Of a stretch of 64,000 nt of DNA, positions 17,727 through 25,688 are shown in pieces. The position numbers and the translations under genes are program-made. The notes under the pieces were generated by a model. That model was not told the origin of the DNA. It did no database searches and was given only the letters and a program-made list of their open reading frames with translations. Source of the stretch: Halomarina pelagica (GTDB lineage: Archaea > Halobacteriota > Halobacteria > Halobacteriales > Haloarculaceae); NCBI RefSeq assembly GCF_024228315.1, contig NZ_CP100454.1, positions 682,001 to 746,000 on the forward strand. Reading direction: 5' to 3'. The first letter of the stretch is position 1. Each line of letters opens with the position of its first letter.

Positions 17727-18315
17727 CGTTCGGAGCGGAGGCGTTCGCGCCGTCACCCGTGCGCGCGAGTGCGGCCCGGACGCCGCCGTCGCGTTCGACG
17801 ACGAAGACGACCTCGAACCCACCGTCGGCGTCCGTCAGGTCCGTCGGGTCGAACTCGACGACCGCCCGCGCGCTGCTGGCGTTCGAGCGTCCGACGATCG
17901 TGAACGTCTCCGGGACGTCGGGTACGGCGGGCGCGTCGGGGAGGCTCACCTCGACGAACCGCACGCCGCGCGGCGGGATTCTGTACGTGTCCCACCCGCG
18001 ACGCTCGTCGTCGCCGTACCGAAGCAGGACGCCGAAGCGCTCCTCTCGGTTCCGTCTGTTCCGCAGGACGATGCGTTCGAGGGGAAAGTCGGCGTCGTCC
18101 GGCACGGTCGGGCCGGCCGCCCGCGGGTCGGGCAGTCGGGCACAACCGGCCAACGGGAGGCCGGCGAGTGCGGCGAGAGCGGCGCTGACGACCTCTCGAC
18201 GGCGCGGCGGACCCGACGCCCCCGCTCCGCGGGTGCGATCGCCGTGCGCGGAACCGACGACTGCCGCTCCCCGGAACCCGTCGTCAGCCTCCCGCGCGTC
18301 CTCGTGGCGTCTCAC
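17716..18315 (-). CDS. Predicted Tat-exported lipoprotein of unknown function
   Basis: 199 residues. A 40-residue N-region with consecutive arginines (PPRRREVVSAALAAL) leads to a lipobox (LAGC), so an exported lipid-anchored protein is predicted. The mature part is beta-rich (ERIVLRNRRNREERFGVLLRY, RFVEVSLPD, FEVVFVVERD), possibly an immunoglobulin-like domain. The GTG start overlaps the stop of the upstream gene as GTGA, which supports this start and an operon with the carbonic-anhydrase-fold gene. The C-terminal coding end overlaps SRAP by 11 bases on the opposite strand. Confidence 0.7.
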   Translation of the reverse strand: MRRHEDAREADDGFRGAAVVGSAHGDRTRGAGASGPPRRREVVSAALAALAGLPLAGCARLPDPRAAGPTVPDDADFPLERIVLRNRRNREERFGVLLRYGDDERRGWDTYRIPPRGVRFVEVSLPDAPAVPDVPETFTIVGRSNASSARAVVEFDPTDLTDADGGFEVVFVVERDGGVRAALARTGDGANASAPNATG

Positions 18316-18824
18316 TCGAACAGCTCTTCGTGACGGGCGGCGAGGTTCGCGTACTTGCCCGTCGAGTACGCCTCGAACAGCCCCTCCGCGTTCAGCCCCG
18401 TCTCCTCGAGTGGCGTCGTCAGCGCCGGGACGCCGTGGACGAAGCTGTGAGGCGGGACGTCCGTGTTCTGGAGGACGACGGCCCCGGCGGCGACGATGCT
18501 CCCCGCGCCGATCGTGACCTCGTTGACGGTGGCGTTGAACCCGACGAGGACGTTGTCGCCCACCTCCGCGTCGTTGAGCACCGCGCCGGCGGCGATCATC
18601 GACCGCTGACCGACGGTGGAGGCGTGGATCGTCGCGTTCTCACCGACGTGGGACTCGGGGCCGACGCGGACGGGGCCGATGTCCCCACGGAGCACCGCGT
18701 TCGGCCAGACGTTGGCGTTCGATTCGATCTCGACGTCGCCGACGAGCGTGGACTCGTTGCTGACGTGCGCGTTCCCGTGAATTTCGGGTTCGGTGCCCTC
18801 GAAGGCGTAGTGGCGGCGGTCCAT
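18312..18824 (-). CDS. Gamma-carbonic-anhydrase-fold (left-handed beta-helix) protein, altered metal site
   Basis: 170 residues of hexapeptide repeats typical of gamma carbonic anhydrase/PaaY/YrdA proteins: ANVWPNAVLRGDIGPVRVG, then IGAGSIVAAGAVV. By eye alignment only one of the three zinc His ligands is kept (His67 in ATIHAS). The usual GHxAxxHG reads AAGAVLND, with Ala79 and Asn84 at the ligand positions. Carbonic anhydrase activity is therefore doubtful, and a transferase-like or structural role is possible. It overlaps the downstream lipoprotein gene (GTGA). Confidence 0.8.
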   Translation of the reverse strand: MDRRHYAFEGTEPEIHGNAHVSNESTLVGDVEIESNANVWPNAVLRGDIGPVRVGPESHVGENATIHASTVGQRSMIAAGAVLNDAEVGDNVLVGFNATVNEVTIGAGSIVAAGAVVLQNTDVPPHSFVHGVPALTTPLEETGLNAEGLFEAYSTGKYANLAARHEELFE

Positions 18825-18907
18825 ACCCCCACACTCACCGCCACGTGTCAAATGACTATCCCGACATTCCGGTTCACTCATACGTCTCGGCGTCCGACCC
18901 GTCGCGC

Positions 18908-19621
18908 GTGAAACTCGCACGCATCGAGACCGACGACGGCACCGTCACCGGCGAGTGCGACCCGGAGACCGGGATCGTAGACGCCGACGGAACGCGCTAC
19001 GCCCCCGACGAGTACGACCTGCTCGCGCCCTGCGAGCCGACGGCGCTCTACTGCGTCGGGCGCAACTACGCCGCGACGATCGAGCAGATGGACTACGACC
19101 GCCCGGAGGAACCGGACTTCTTCATCAAACCGCCCGTCTCCGTGCTCGCGCCCGGAGCGCCCATCGAGTACCCGGCGTTCACCGACGAACTCACCTACGC
19201 GGGCGAACTCGCGGCGGTCGTCGACCGCGAGTGTCGGGACCTTCGCGAGGGGGAGGTCGACGACGCGGTGCGCGGTTACACGATCATGAACGACCTCGAC
19301 GCGCTCGACCAGCCCGGACGGACGGCCCGGAAGACCTTCGACGGCTCTGCGCCGCTCGGCCCGTACCTCGAGACTGACGTGGACCCGACCGACCTCGAGA
19401 TGCGGACGCTCGTCGCCGGCGAGGAGCGCCAGTCGGCGACGACCGCGCAGATGCTCTTCTCGCCGCGCGAGGTGATCTCGTTCCTATCGGAGCGGTTCAC
19501 CTTCCGGCCGGGGGACGTGATCGCCTTCGGTAGTCCCGCAAACCCCGGACTCCTCGAGCGGGGCGACGACGTGGAGATCACCTACGAGGGCGTCGGGACG
19601 CTTCGCAACACGGTCGCGTGA
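18908..19621 (+). CDS. Fumarylacetoacetate hydrolase family protein
   Basis: 237 residues. The FAH-fold signature regions are visible: LYCVGRNYAATIEQM, FFIKPPVSVLAPG, TYAGELAAVVDREC with the metal-binding Glu, and GYTIMNDLDALD. The C-terminal half has PGDVIAFGSPANPG. The family hydrolyses or decarboxylates beta-diketo acids in aromatic catabolism, often with magnesium. GTG 18908 (VKLARIE) matches the usual family start; a longer frame from 18845 adds 21 non-conserved residues. It is divergent from the gamma-CA-fold gene. Confidence 0.86.
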   Translation: MKLARIETDDGTVTGECDPETGIVDADGTRYAPDEYDLLAPCEPTALYCVGRNYAATIEQMDYDRPEEPDFFIKPPVSVLAPGAPIEYPAFTDELTYAGELAAVVDRECRDLREGEVDDAVRGYTIMNDLDALDQPGRTARKTFDGSAPLGPYLETDVDPTDLEMRTLVAGEERQSATTAQMLFSPREVISFLSERFTFRPGDVIAFGSPANPGLLERGDDVEITYEGVGTLRNTVA

Positions 19622-19642
19622 CCCGTCGCGGGCCGACAACCC

Positions 19643-19646
19643 TTTT
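19643..19646 (+). promoter_or_regulatory. Weak TATA-like element before the M24 gene
   Basis: TTTT within CCTTTTGGG, centred about 26 bases before ATG 19671. The position is right for a leaderless promoter, but the sequence is a poor match. Confidence 0.3.
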
Positions 19647-19670
19647 GGGCTGACCTGGGGAGTCTCCCGC

Positions 19671-20858
19671 ATGACTACGCGACTCCCCGAACGCGAGTAC
19701 GACGCGCGCCTGTCCACCGTGCGCGATCGCCTCGCGAGGACCACCGCCGACGCGGCGGTGTGGTTCGGCGCGACCGACATCGCCTACCTGACGGGGTTCC
19801 ACCACGTGCAGACCGAGCGCCCGGTGGTCCTCGCGGTGACCGAGGAGCGCGCCGAGATCACGGTGCCGCGCCTCGAAGTCGAGCGCGTGGCCGGGAACCC
19901 CCGCATCGACGCCGTCCACACCTACTTCGACTACCCCGGCGGGATGCCGATCGCGACGGCCGTCTCGATGCTCCGGAGACTCGACGCCGAGTCGGTGCTG
20001 GCGGACGCGGACGGCGCGCCGGGGACGATGGGCTACCGGGGACCGGAACTCTCAGCGTACCTCGACGTGGAGCGACAGGACTGGGTGTGGCGGATGCGCT
20101 GGGCGAAGTCGGAGGCGGAGGTGGCGCTGATCCGGGAGTCGGCGCGCTGGGCGAACCTCGGCCACCGGTACCTCGCGGACTACGCCGAACCGGGGGCGCA
20201 CCCCGCGACGGTGAGCCAGCGCGCCGCGACGGACGCCTCGCGGGCCATGCTCGATACGCTTGGCGACCGCTACGTCGAGCGCGTCCGGGGGACCGGTCCG
20301 GTGCGCGCCGGGTTCGTCAGCGCCCGCGAGACCGCCCTCCCGCACGGCCACACCCCGAACCGCCGGTTGCGCGAGGGCGACGTCATCGTCACCGGCGCGT
20401 CGGCGAACGTCGACGGGTACCACTCCGAACTCGAGCGGACGATGTTCGTCGGCGAACCGACCGACGAGCAGGTCCACTACTTCGAACTGATGCTCGAAGC
20501 CCAGACGATCGCCATCGAGGCGCTCGGGCCGGGCGTCCCCGTGGCCGACGTCGATCAGGCGGTGTGGGACTACTTCCGGGAGCAGGGGGTGACCGACCTC
20601 GCGCGCCACCACGTCGGCCACAACATCGGGATGGACGGCCACGAACCGCCGTACCTCGACAGGGGGTGGGGGGAAGCGCAGGCCGACCCCGGAAACCGCC
20701 TGATCGAACCCGGCCACGTCTACACGATCGAACCCGGCCTCTACACCGGCACCGAGGGCTATCGCCACTCCGATACGGTCGCGATCACCGAGGACGGAAC
20801 CGAGCGGCTGACCTACTTCCCCCGCGAACTCGAGGGGAACGTCATCCGATACCGTTGA
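19671..20858 (+). CDS. M24 family protein (prolidase/creatinase fold) with substituted metal ligands
   Basis: 395 residues: an N-terminal creatinase-like domain (1-140) and a pita-bread catalytic domain. By eye alignment to prolidase/aminopeptidase P, the ligand His is kept at 317 (VGHNIG) and Glu at 354 (IEPGLY). The two Asp ligands read Gly242 (TGASANVDGY) and Glu253 (SELERT), and the last Glu reads Ser367 (RHSDTV). Canonical Xaa-Pro peptidase activity is therefore uncertain. A creatinase-like, metal-free hydrolase is one alternative. Confidence 0.83.
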   Translation: MTTRLPEREYDARLSTVRDRLARTTADAAVWFGATDIAYLTGFHHVQTERPVVLAVTEERAEITVPRLEVERVAGNPRIDAVHTYFDYPGGMPIATAVSMLRRLDAESVLADADGAPGTMGYRGPELSAYLDVERQDWVWRMRWAKSEAEVALIRESARWANLGHRYLADYAEPGAHPATVSQRAATDASRAMLDTLGDRYVERVRGTGPVRAGFVSARETALPHGHTPNRRLREGDVIVTGASANVDGYHSELERTMFVGEPTDEQVHYFELMLEAQTIAIEALGPGVPVADVDQAVWDYFREQGVTDLARHHVGHNIGMDGHEPPYLDRGWGEAQADPGNRLIEPGHVYTIEPGLYTGTEGYRHSDTVAITEDGTERLTYFPRELEGNVIRYR

Positions 20859-20895
20859 CATCCTCCCCGCCCTGAAGGGCGAGGTTTTAGCCTTG
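20859..20895 (-). mobile_element. Remnant of an IS200/IS605-type (TnpB element) end
   Basis: The stretch ACATCCTCCCCGCCCTGAAG followed by GGCGAGGTTTTAG contains the palindrome CGCCCTGAAGGGCG. This is the hairpin sequence commonly seen at one end of haloarchaeal IS200/IS605/IS1341-type elements. No tnpA or tnpB frame is nearby, so only the end remains. It begins directly after the stop of the M24 gene. The family call is from memory of the motif. Confidence 0.6.
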
Positions 20896-20934
20896 CAACT
20901 TCCATAACTCGTCGCGGCGAACACCCCCTCGTAG

Positions 20935-21030
20935 ATGGGGTACAACGCGGTAGTCTTCGACGACGGCGGCAGCCTCGCGGAGCCGACCCACGAGATCGAG
21001 ACGTTGGAGGGGCTGGCGGACCTGGTCTGA
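20935..21030 (+). pseudogene. 31-codon gene fragment downstream of the IS end
   Basis: A short frame starting MGYNAVVFDDGG and ending GLADLV. The VVFDDGG segment looks like the first strand and DxD-like loop of a HAD-type protein or another phosphate-binding domain, but the rest is absent. It sits between the IS end remnant and the nucleoside permease-type gene. I interpret it as the debris of an insertion and deletion; a real micro-ORF cannot be excluded. Confidence 0.35.
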
Positions 21031-21039
21031 TCGACGACC

Positions 21040-21975
21040 ATGACGCACGAATCACCCGTCGAACTGCGGGCGCTCGTCCTGCCCGCCTTCTCGTTCGAGT
21101 GGGGCGACGCGCCGAGCGAACTCGCCCCCTGGCTCGACCGCTACGACGTAGCGCGCGAGATCGCCGTCCCCGGCGCGGCCGACGCGGTGCGCTGCACCGA
21201 CCGCGGGATCGGCGTCGCGACGACCGGCATGGGGAAGGCGCAGGCGGCGGCGACGGTGACGGCGCTCCATCGCAGCCCCCGCCTCGACCTCTCGCGGGCG
21301 TACGTCGTGACCGCGGGCGTCGCCGGCGGCTCGCCGTCGGCCGGCACGATCGGCTCCGTGTTCCTCGCTGACGCCGTCGCCGACTGGGACCGCAAGTTCC
21401 GCTGGGATCCGGACGGCGGCGAGGGCGACGGCGAGGGGCCGACGATCGGTCCGCTACCGTTCGATCCCGAGCCCGCCGTCTACCGGCTGAACGCGGACCT
21501 CGTCGCGGCGGCGCGGCGGGCGACGGCGGACGTCACCCTCCGCGACCTCCCCGAGGCGCGGGCGTACCGGGAGCGCTACCCCCAGGAGGCCGCCCGCGGG
21601 GCTCCGGCCGTCGAGGTCGGGACGACGCTCTGCGGCGACGAGTTCTGGCACGGGGAGCGCCTCGCCGCGGCGGCCGAGGAACTGGTCGAGGGGTACGGCG
21701 TCGGACCGCACGCGACGACCGAGATGGAGGACTACGGGACGGCGCTCGCGCTCGACCGCGTCGGCCGCCTCGACCGCTACCTGAACGTCCGCGCGGTCGC
21801 CAACTTCGACCGGCCCGCGCCCGGTCAGTCCGCCCGCGAGAGCATAGACGAGGACGTCGAGGCGTTCGTCGGCCTGGCCGTCGAGAACGCGTTCCGCGTG
21901 GCGTCGGCGTTCGTCGAACACGTCACGGGGCGCTGGGAGGCGTACCGCGACGGCGTCCCGTCGCACCCCGAGTAG
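21040..21975 (+). CDS. Purine nucleoside permease-type (NUP family) protein
   Basis: 311 residues similar in pattern to the NUP family (PF06516): LRALVLPAFSFEWGDAPSE, VVTAGVAGGSPSAGTIGSVFLAD, DWDRKFRW and TTEMEDYGTALAL. Despite the family name, the sequence has no transmembrane helices and looks like a nucleoside phosphorylase fold, with a glycine-rich phosphate region and an MEDYG segment near the base-binding site. Its role is probably purine nucleoside uptake or phosphorolysis. ATG 21040 follows the gene fragment. Confidence 0.8.
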   Translation: MTHESPVELRALVLPAFSFEWGDAPSELAPWLDRYDVAREIAVPGAADAVRCTDRGIGVATTGMGKAQAAATVTALHRSPRLDLSRAYVVTAGVAGGSPSAGTIGSVFLADAVADWDRKFRWDPDGGEGDGEGPTIGPLPFDPEPAVYRLNADLVAAARRATADVTLRDLPEARAYRERYPQEAARGAPAVEVGTTLCGDEFWHGERLAAAAEELVEGYGVGPHATTEMEDYGTALALDRVGRLDRYLNVRAVANFDRPAPGQSARESIDEDVEAFVGLAVENAFRVASAFVEHVTGRWEAYRDGVPSHPE

Positions 21976-22104
21976 CGCCGTGCTCCGGGCGGGTCACGCC
22001 GCGGTCCGCGGGATCGTGCGACCGAAACGTGCGACCCGTGCGAGCACGACCCGAAGGGCGGTCGAGTCGCAACCGTTTCGGGGGGCGCTCGCGGAGCGGT
22101 CCCA

Positions 22105-23298
22105 ATGAGTTACCGGATCGGCCTCGTGGGCAAGCCCTCGGTGGGCAAGTCCTCCCTCTTCAACGCGGCGACGATGAACGACGTGCCCGAGGGCGCGTAC
22201 CCGTTCACGACCATCGACCCGAGCGTCGGCGAGGCGTACGTCCGCGTCGAGTGCGCCGCCCCCGAGTTCGGCGAGACGTGCACGCCCGAGACGGGCTTCT
22301 GCCGGGACGGGACGCGCTTCGTCCCGACGAAACTGGTTGACGTGGCGGGGCTCATCCCCGGCGCGCACGAGGGGAAGGGACTCGGCAACCAGTTCCTCAC
22401 CGACCTGAACGAGGCCGACGTGCTGATCCACGTCGTCGACTTCTCCGGGACGACCGACGCGGAGGGCGAGGCGACGGAGGGCCACGATCCGCGCGAGGAC
22501 GTCGCCTTCCTGGAGGAGGAACTCGACATGTGGTACCTCGAGATCTTAGAGAAGGGGATCGACCGCTACGAGAACGCCTACCGGGGGGCCGAGGCGGAGA
22601 TCGAGGAGTCGCTCGCCGAGCAGATGAACGCCTTCCGAACGAACGCAGAGGAGATAAAGCAGGTCGTGCTGTCGCTCGGCCTCGAACTCGACCCCGAGAC
22701 GTGGGAGGCGGCCGACCGCCTCGAACTCGCCCGGGAGATCCGGCGTCGCACGAAGCCGATGGTGATCGCCGCGAACAAGATGGACACCCCGGAGGCGCAG
22801 GCGAACTACGAGGAGATCGCGTCGGACCCCGAGTACGACCACCTCTCGTTCGTTCCCGTCAGCGCGCACGCCGAGAAGGCGCTCAAGACCGCCGCGGAGG
22901 GGGGCGTCGTCGAGTACACTCCCGGCGACGACGACTTCGAGGTGACGGGCGACCTCTCGATGGAGCAGCGGCGCGGCCTCGAACGGATTCGCGACTTCAC
23001 GACCGAGTACGGCGGGACGGGCGTCCAGCGCGCGCTCGAGGCGGCGCTGTTCGACGAACTCGGCGTCGTCGCGGTCTTCCCCGGGAGCGCCAGGGGCGTG
23101 AAGACCTCCGAGGGGAAGGTGCTGCGCGACTGTTTCCTCCTCCCGCCGGACTCGACGACGGAGGACTTCGCGTACTTCCTGCACACCGACATCGGCGACG
23201 GCCTGCTCTACGGCGTCGACTGCCGGACGAAGCGCCAGATCGGATCGGACCGCGAACTCGCCCACCGTGACGTCGTCGAGATCGTCACGACGAACTGA
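22105..23298 (+). CDS. ychF: YchF-type translation-associated GTPase/ATPase
   Basis: 397 residues. G1 is GKPSVGKSS (about residues 9-17), switch II lies in DVAGLIPGAHEGKGLG, and the G4 equivalent is ANKMD. The C-terminal TGS region includes VFPGSARGVKTSEG and FAYFLHTDIGDG. This is the archaeal YchF/Obg-like group, soluble and ribosome-associated, with uncertain nucleotide preference. It is a single gene with a long family-typical helical insert after the G domain core. The start is clear at ATG 22105. Confidence 0.93.
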   Translation: MSYRIGLVGKPSVGKSSLFNAATMNDVPEGAYPFTTIDPSVGEAYVRVECAAPEFGETCTPETGFCRDGTRFVPTKLVDVAGLIPGAHEGKGLGNQFLTDLNEADVLIHVVDFSGTTDAEGEATEGHDPREDVAFLEEELDMWYLEILEKGIDRYENAYRGAEAEIEESLAEQMNAFRTNAEEIKQVVLSLGLELDPETWEAADRLELAREIRRRTKPMVIAANKMDTPEAQANYEEIASDPEYDHLSFVPVSAHAEKALKTAAEGGVVEYTPGDDDFEVTGDLSMEQRRGLERIRDFTTEYGGTGVQRALEAALFDELGVVAVFPGSARGVKTSEGKVLRDCFLLPPDSTTEDFAYFLHTDIGDGLLYGVDCRTKRQIGSDRELAHRDVVEIVTTN

Positions 23299-23399
23299 CA
23301 GGGACTGCGGACGGCCGACCGGCCGGTGGTACCCGCGCCCGACGCGGCCCGGCGATCGCCCGCAGGGCGCTTTTCAGTCGCCGGACCGTATCCCCGATC

Positions 23400-23765
23400 A
23401 TGTCTCCGGACCCCGACCGAGCGGAGGATCGGATGGGCGAACGGCAGCACGAGCGCACCGAGCGCGTCGAGGACGTCCTCGACGGCGTTCGCGAGGACCT
23501 CGGCGACCGGAAGTACCCGGTGACGAGCGAGGAGCTGGCGATGGAGTACGCCGATCAGCCCCTCGACATGCCGAACGAGACGGAGACGCTGGGGAGCGTC
23601 TTCGACCGCCTGGTCGATGAGGAGTACGACTCGCCCGAGGAGGTTCGCGAGGCCGTCTATCGCGAACTCACCGGCGAGGCCGAAGGACCGGAGGAGTACA
23701 ACGAGCAGCGGGACCTCGAACAGATCGACGAGGTCGACGGGAAGACGGAGACGGACTGGCAGTGA
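23400..23765 (+). CDS. DUF5789-like small acidic protein
   Basis: 121 residues, strongly acidic. The core (LDGVREDLGDRKYPVTSEELAMEYADQPLDMPNETETLG followed by DRLVDEEYDSPEEV) resembles haloarchaeal DUF5789 proteins, which carry a DUF2795-like helical domain. There are no cysteines or membrane segments. ATG 23400 is used; ATG 23433 (MGERQHERTER) is a possible shorter start. The function is unknown. Confidence 0.72.
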   Translation: MSPDPDRAEDRMGERQHERTERVEDVLDGVREDLGDRKYPVTSEELAMEYADQPLDMPNETETLGSVFDRLVDEEYDSPEEVREAVYRELTGEAEGPEEYNEQRDLEQIDEVDGKTETDWQ

Positions 23766-23785
23766 GCGGCGCGGCGGCGGCGGGC

Positions 23786-24088
23786 TCAGTCCCCTCCGGT
23801 CCGCGGTTCGAGCGTCACCGCGCCCTCCGTGATCGTCACGCGGTAGCCGTCGACGGGAACCGTCACGCGGAACGACCCGTCCGGGTCCGCCGTTCTCGCC
23901 TCCTCCCGATCGAACAGCTCCGCGAACTCCTCGGCGTCCGATAGTTCGAGGTCCGTCAGCGCCTCCAGCGCGTCCAGGGCGTCGTGGACGCTGATTCGCT
24001 CATCCCCGTTGGTACGCTGGACGCGATAGCTGTCGGTCTCACGATCGTACTCCGGTCCCGCCCACTCTGGTAGCTCTGTGTCCCTCAT
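23786..24088 (-). CDS. Small HalOD1-like protein
   Basis: 100 residues. The layout recalls a compact HalOD1 domain: strand WAGPEYDRETDSYRV, helices with ISVHDALDALEALTDLEL, then LFDREEA... FRVTVPVDGYRVTITEGAVTLEP. The match is weaker than for the gene at 2184. It converges with the DUF5789-like gene. I am confident that it is a gene because of its length, codon use and acidic composition, but the domain name is tentative. Confidence 0.6.
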   Translation of the reverse strand: MRDTELPEWAGPEYDRETDSYRVQRTNGDERISVHDALDALEALTDLELSDAEEFAELFDREEARTADPDGSFRVTVPVDGYRVTITEGAVTLEPRTGGD

Positions 24089-24602
24089 TCCGTCCCCCTC
24101 CTCCCGTCATAACTGTCGCGCGTGTGGTACTTGTATTCGACGCCGATTCGCGTCGCTTGCGCCATCGACGTTCGATTCCACCGCCGTCCCAAACGCGTTC
24201 GATCCGCGACCGCGGACGAGCGTCGTGCCACCGTCCACACCTCGACCTCGTACCCTCGGTCAGCGTCTGTACGCGGCGAAGCGGCGCGTCCGCGGTTCCG
24301 ATCGGTCGGCGGCGCGCGTGTGCCAACTACGGTCTCCCGACCGTGCCGCCGTACGACGGCCGGAAGCGACGTGCCGGTATCGGCGACGCGGTCAGCGACG
24401 CGCCGTCACCGGCGACGAGGCGAGCGACGCGCCTCGGTTCGTTCGTGTGCCATCCGCATCCGGTAGTGAGGCCACCGCGGCGAAGTGAGTTGTAGCTAGA
24501 TTCGTTTCGGCGGCGCTATGGATATAGGCCACCGTCCATCGCTGTCACGGGACAGTGCGGCGGCGTCGGTCGGTTTCGGGCGTTCGGCATCGGTGCCGGC
24601 GT
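24089..24602. other. 514-base intergenic stretch without a convincing gene
   Basis: Short frames exist on both strands, but all are arginine/serine rich and look like non-coding GC-rich sequence. I see no tRNA arms, no hairpin of note and no mobile-element end. Position 24494 onwards (AGCTAGATTCG, then TATGGATATAGG) is the only AT-richer patch. Confidence 0.5.
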
Positions 24603-25637
24603 TCACCCCTCCGTCGCCAGTTCGGCCGCGGTGACCTCGGCGATCCGTTTCGCCATCCCGAGGACGACCGGACCGAAGAACAGCCCCATGACGCCGACGA
24701 GCGCGAGGCCGCCGAAGATGCCGAGCAGGAACAGCCCGGGGTTGAGGTTCGCCTCGCGTCCGCCGACCATGGGCCGGACGTAGTTGTCCGAGAGGCTGAC
24801 GACGAGCGCCCCGTATCCGAACAGGGCGAGGCCGGCGATCGGTCGCCCGGTCAGCAGGAGGAACCCCGACGCGGGGACCCAGACGACCGACGCGCCGATG
24901 AGCGGGAGCAGCGCGAGCGCGACGGTCAGGACGGTCCAGAAGACGACGTCCGAGAAGCCGACGACGAAGAAGCCGACCCCGGTCAGCACCCCCTGGAGGA
25001 CGGCCACGACCACGTTGCCGACGATGGCCGCCCACATGAGCCGGTCGCACTCATCGACCAGGTCGCGCTGGACGCGGGGACGGAGCGGCAGGACGCGGCG
25101 GACCCACGCCACGACCCGCTCGCCGTCGACGAGGAGGTAGTAGAACAGAAACAGCGTGACGAAGACCCCGATGGTGAGGTCGACGACCGTACCGACGAGC
25201 GCCAGCGCCTCCGAGAGCACCCGCTGGGTCCCCTGGGATCCGTTTCGCCGCACCACCTCGGCGAGCCTGTCGGGAATCGTCGACAGGGCGAGGTCGATCT
25301 CGACGGGGACGCCGGTCGTCGTTCGGATCGCCCGCTCGATCGCCTCGAACTCCATCCCGCCCGTCCGGAGCATCTCGACGAGGCCGAGCGCCTGCTGGAA
25401 GGCCACGCCGAGCAACACGGCGACGGGGAGCAACAGCAGGAAGAAGGTGACGACGATGAGCAGGCCGGCGGCGACGCGCGCCCCGATGCGCGGGGCGAGG
25501 CGGCGCTGTATCGGATAGAGGAGGTACGCGAGGAGGACCGCGAGGAGGACGTACTGCAGAAACGGGCGGACCAGCGCGGCGGCGACGAGGCCGACGACGA
25601 GCAGGAGCGCGACCAGCACCGCCCGGTGTCTGTTCAT
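24603..25637 (-). CDS. AI-2E/PerM family membrane transporter
   Basis: 344 residues with seven to eight transmembrane helices, a charged central loop (about 90-150) and the family region FGYGALVVSLSDNYVRPMVGG followed by LGIFGGLALVGVMGLFFGPV. The family covers putative efflux permeases and Na+/H+ antiporters in haloalkaliphiles; autoinducer-2 export is unlikely to be relevant here. ATG 25637 begins MNRHRAVLV just before helix 1. Confidence 0.88.
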   Translation of the reverse strand: MNRHRAVLVALLLVVGLVAAALVRPFLQYVLLAVLLAYLLYPIQRRLAPRIGARVAAGLLIVVTFFLLLLPVAVLLGVAFQQALGLVEMLRTGGMEFEAIERAIRTTTGVPVEIDLALSTIPDRLAEVVRRNGSQGTQRVLSEALALVGTVVDLTIGVFVTLFLFYYLLVDGERVVAWVRRVLPLRPRVQRDLVDECDRLMWAAIVGNVVVAVLQGVLTGVGFFVVGFSDVVFWTVLTVALALLPLIGASVVWVPASGFLLLTGRPIAGLALFGYGALVVSLSDNYVRPMVGGREANLNPGLFLLGIFGGLALVGVMGLFFGPVVLGMAKRIAEVTAAELATEG

Positions 25638-25688
25638 GTGTCTGAGACGTGGCGTAGCGCAAAAAGTTTCGTGCCGTTCGTCGGAGAT

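Noticed and set aside
24122-24495. Several open frames in the 24.1-24.6 kb gap
   Set aside because: All are Arg/Ser-rich with no acidic bias, no promoter and no domain, so the gap is treated as non-coding.
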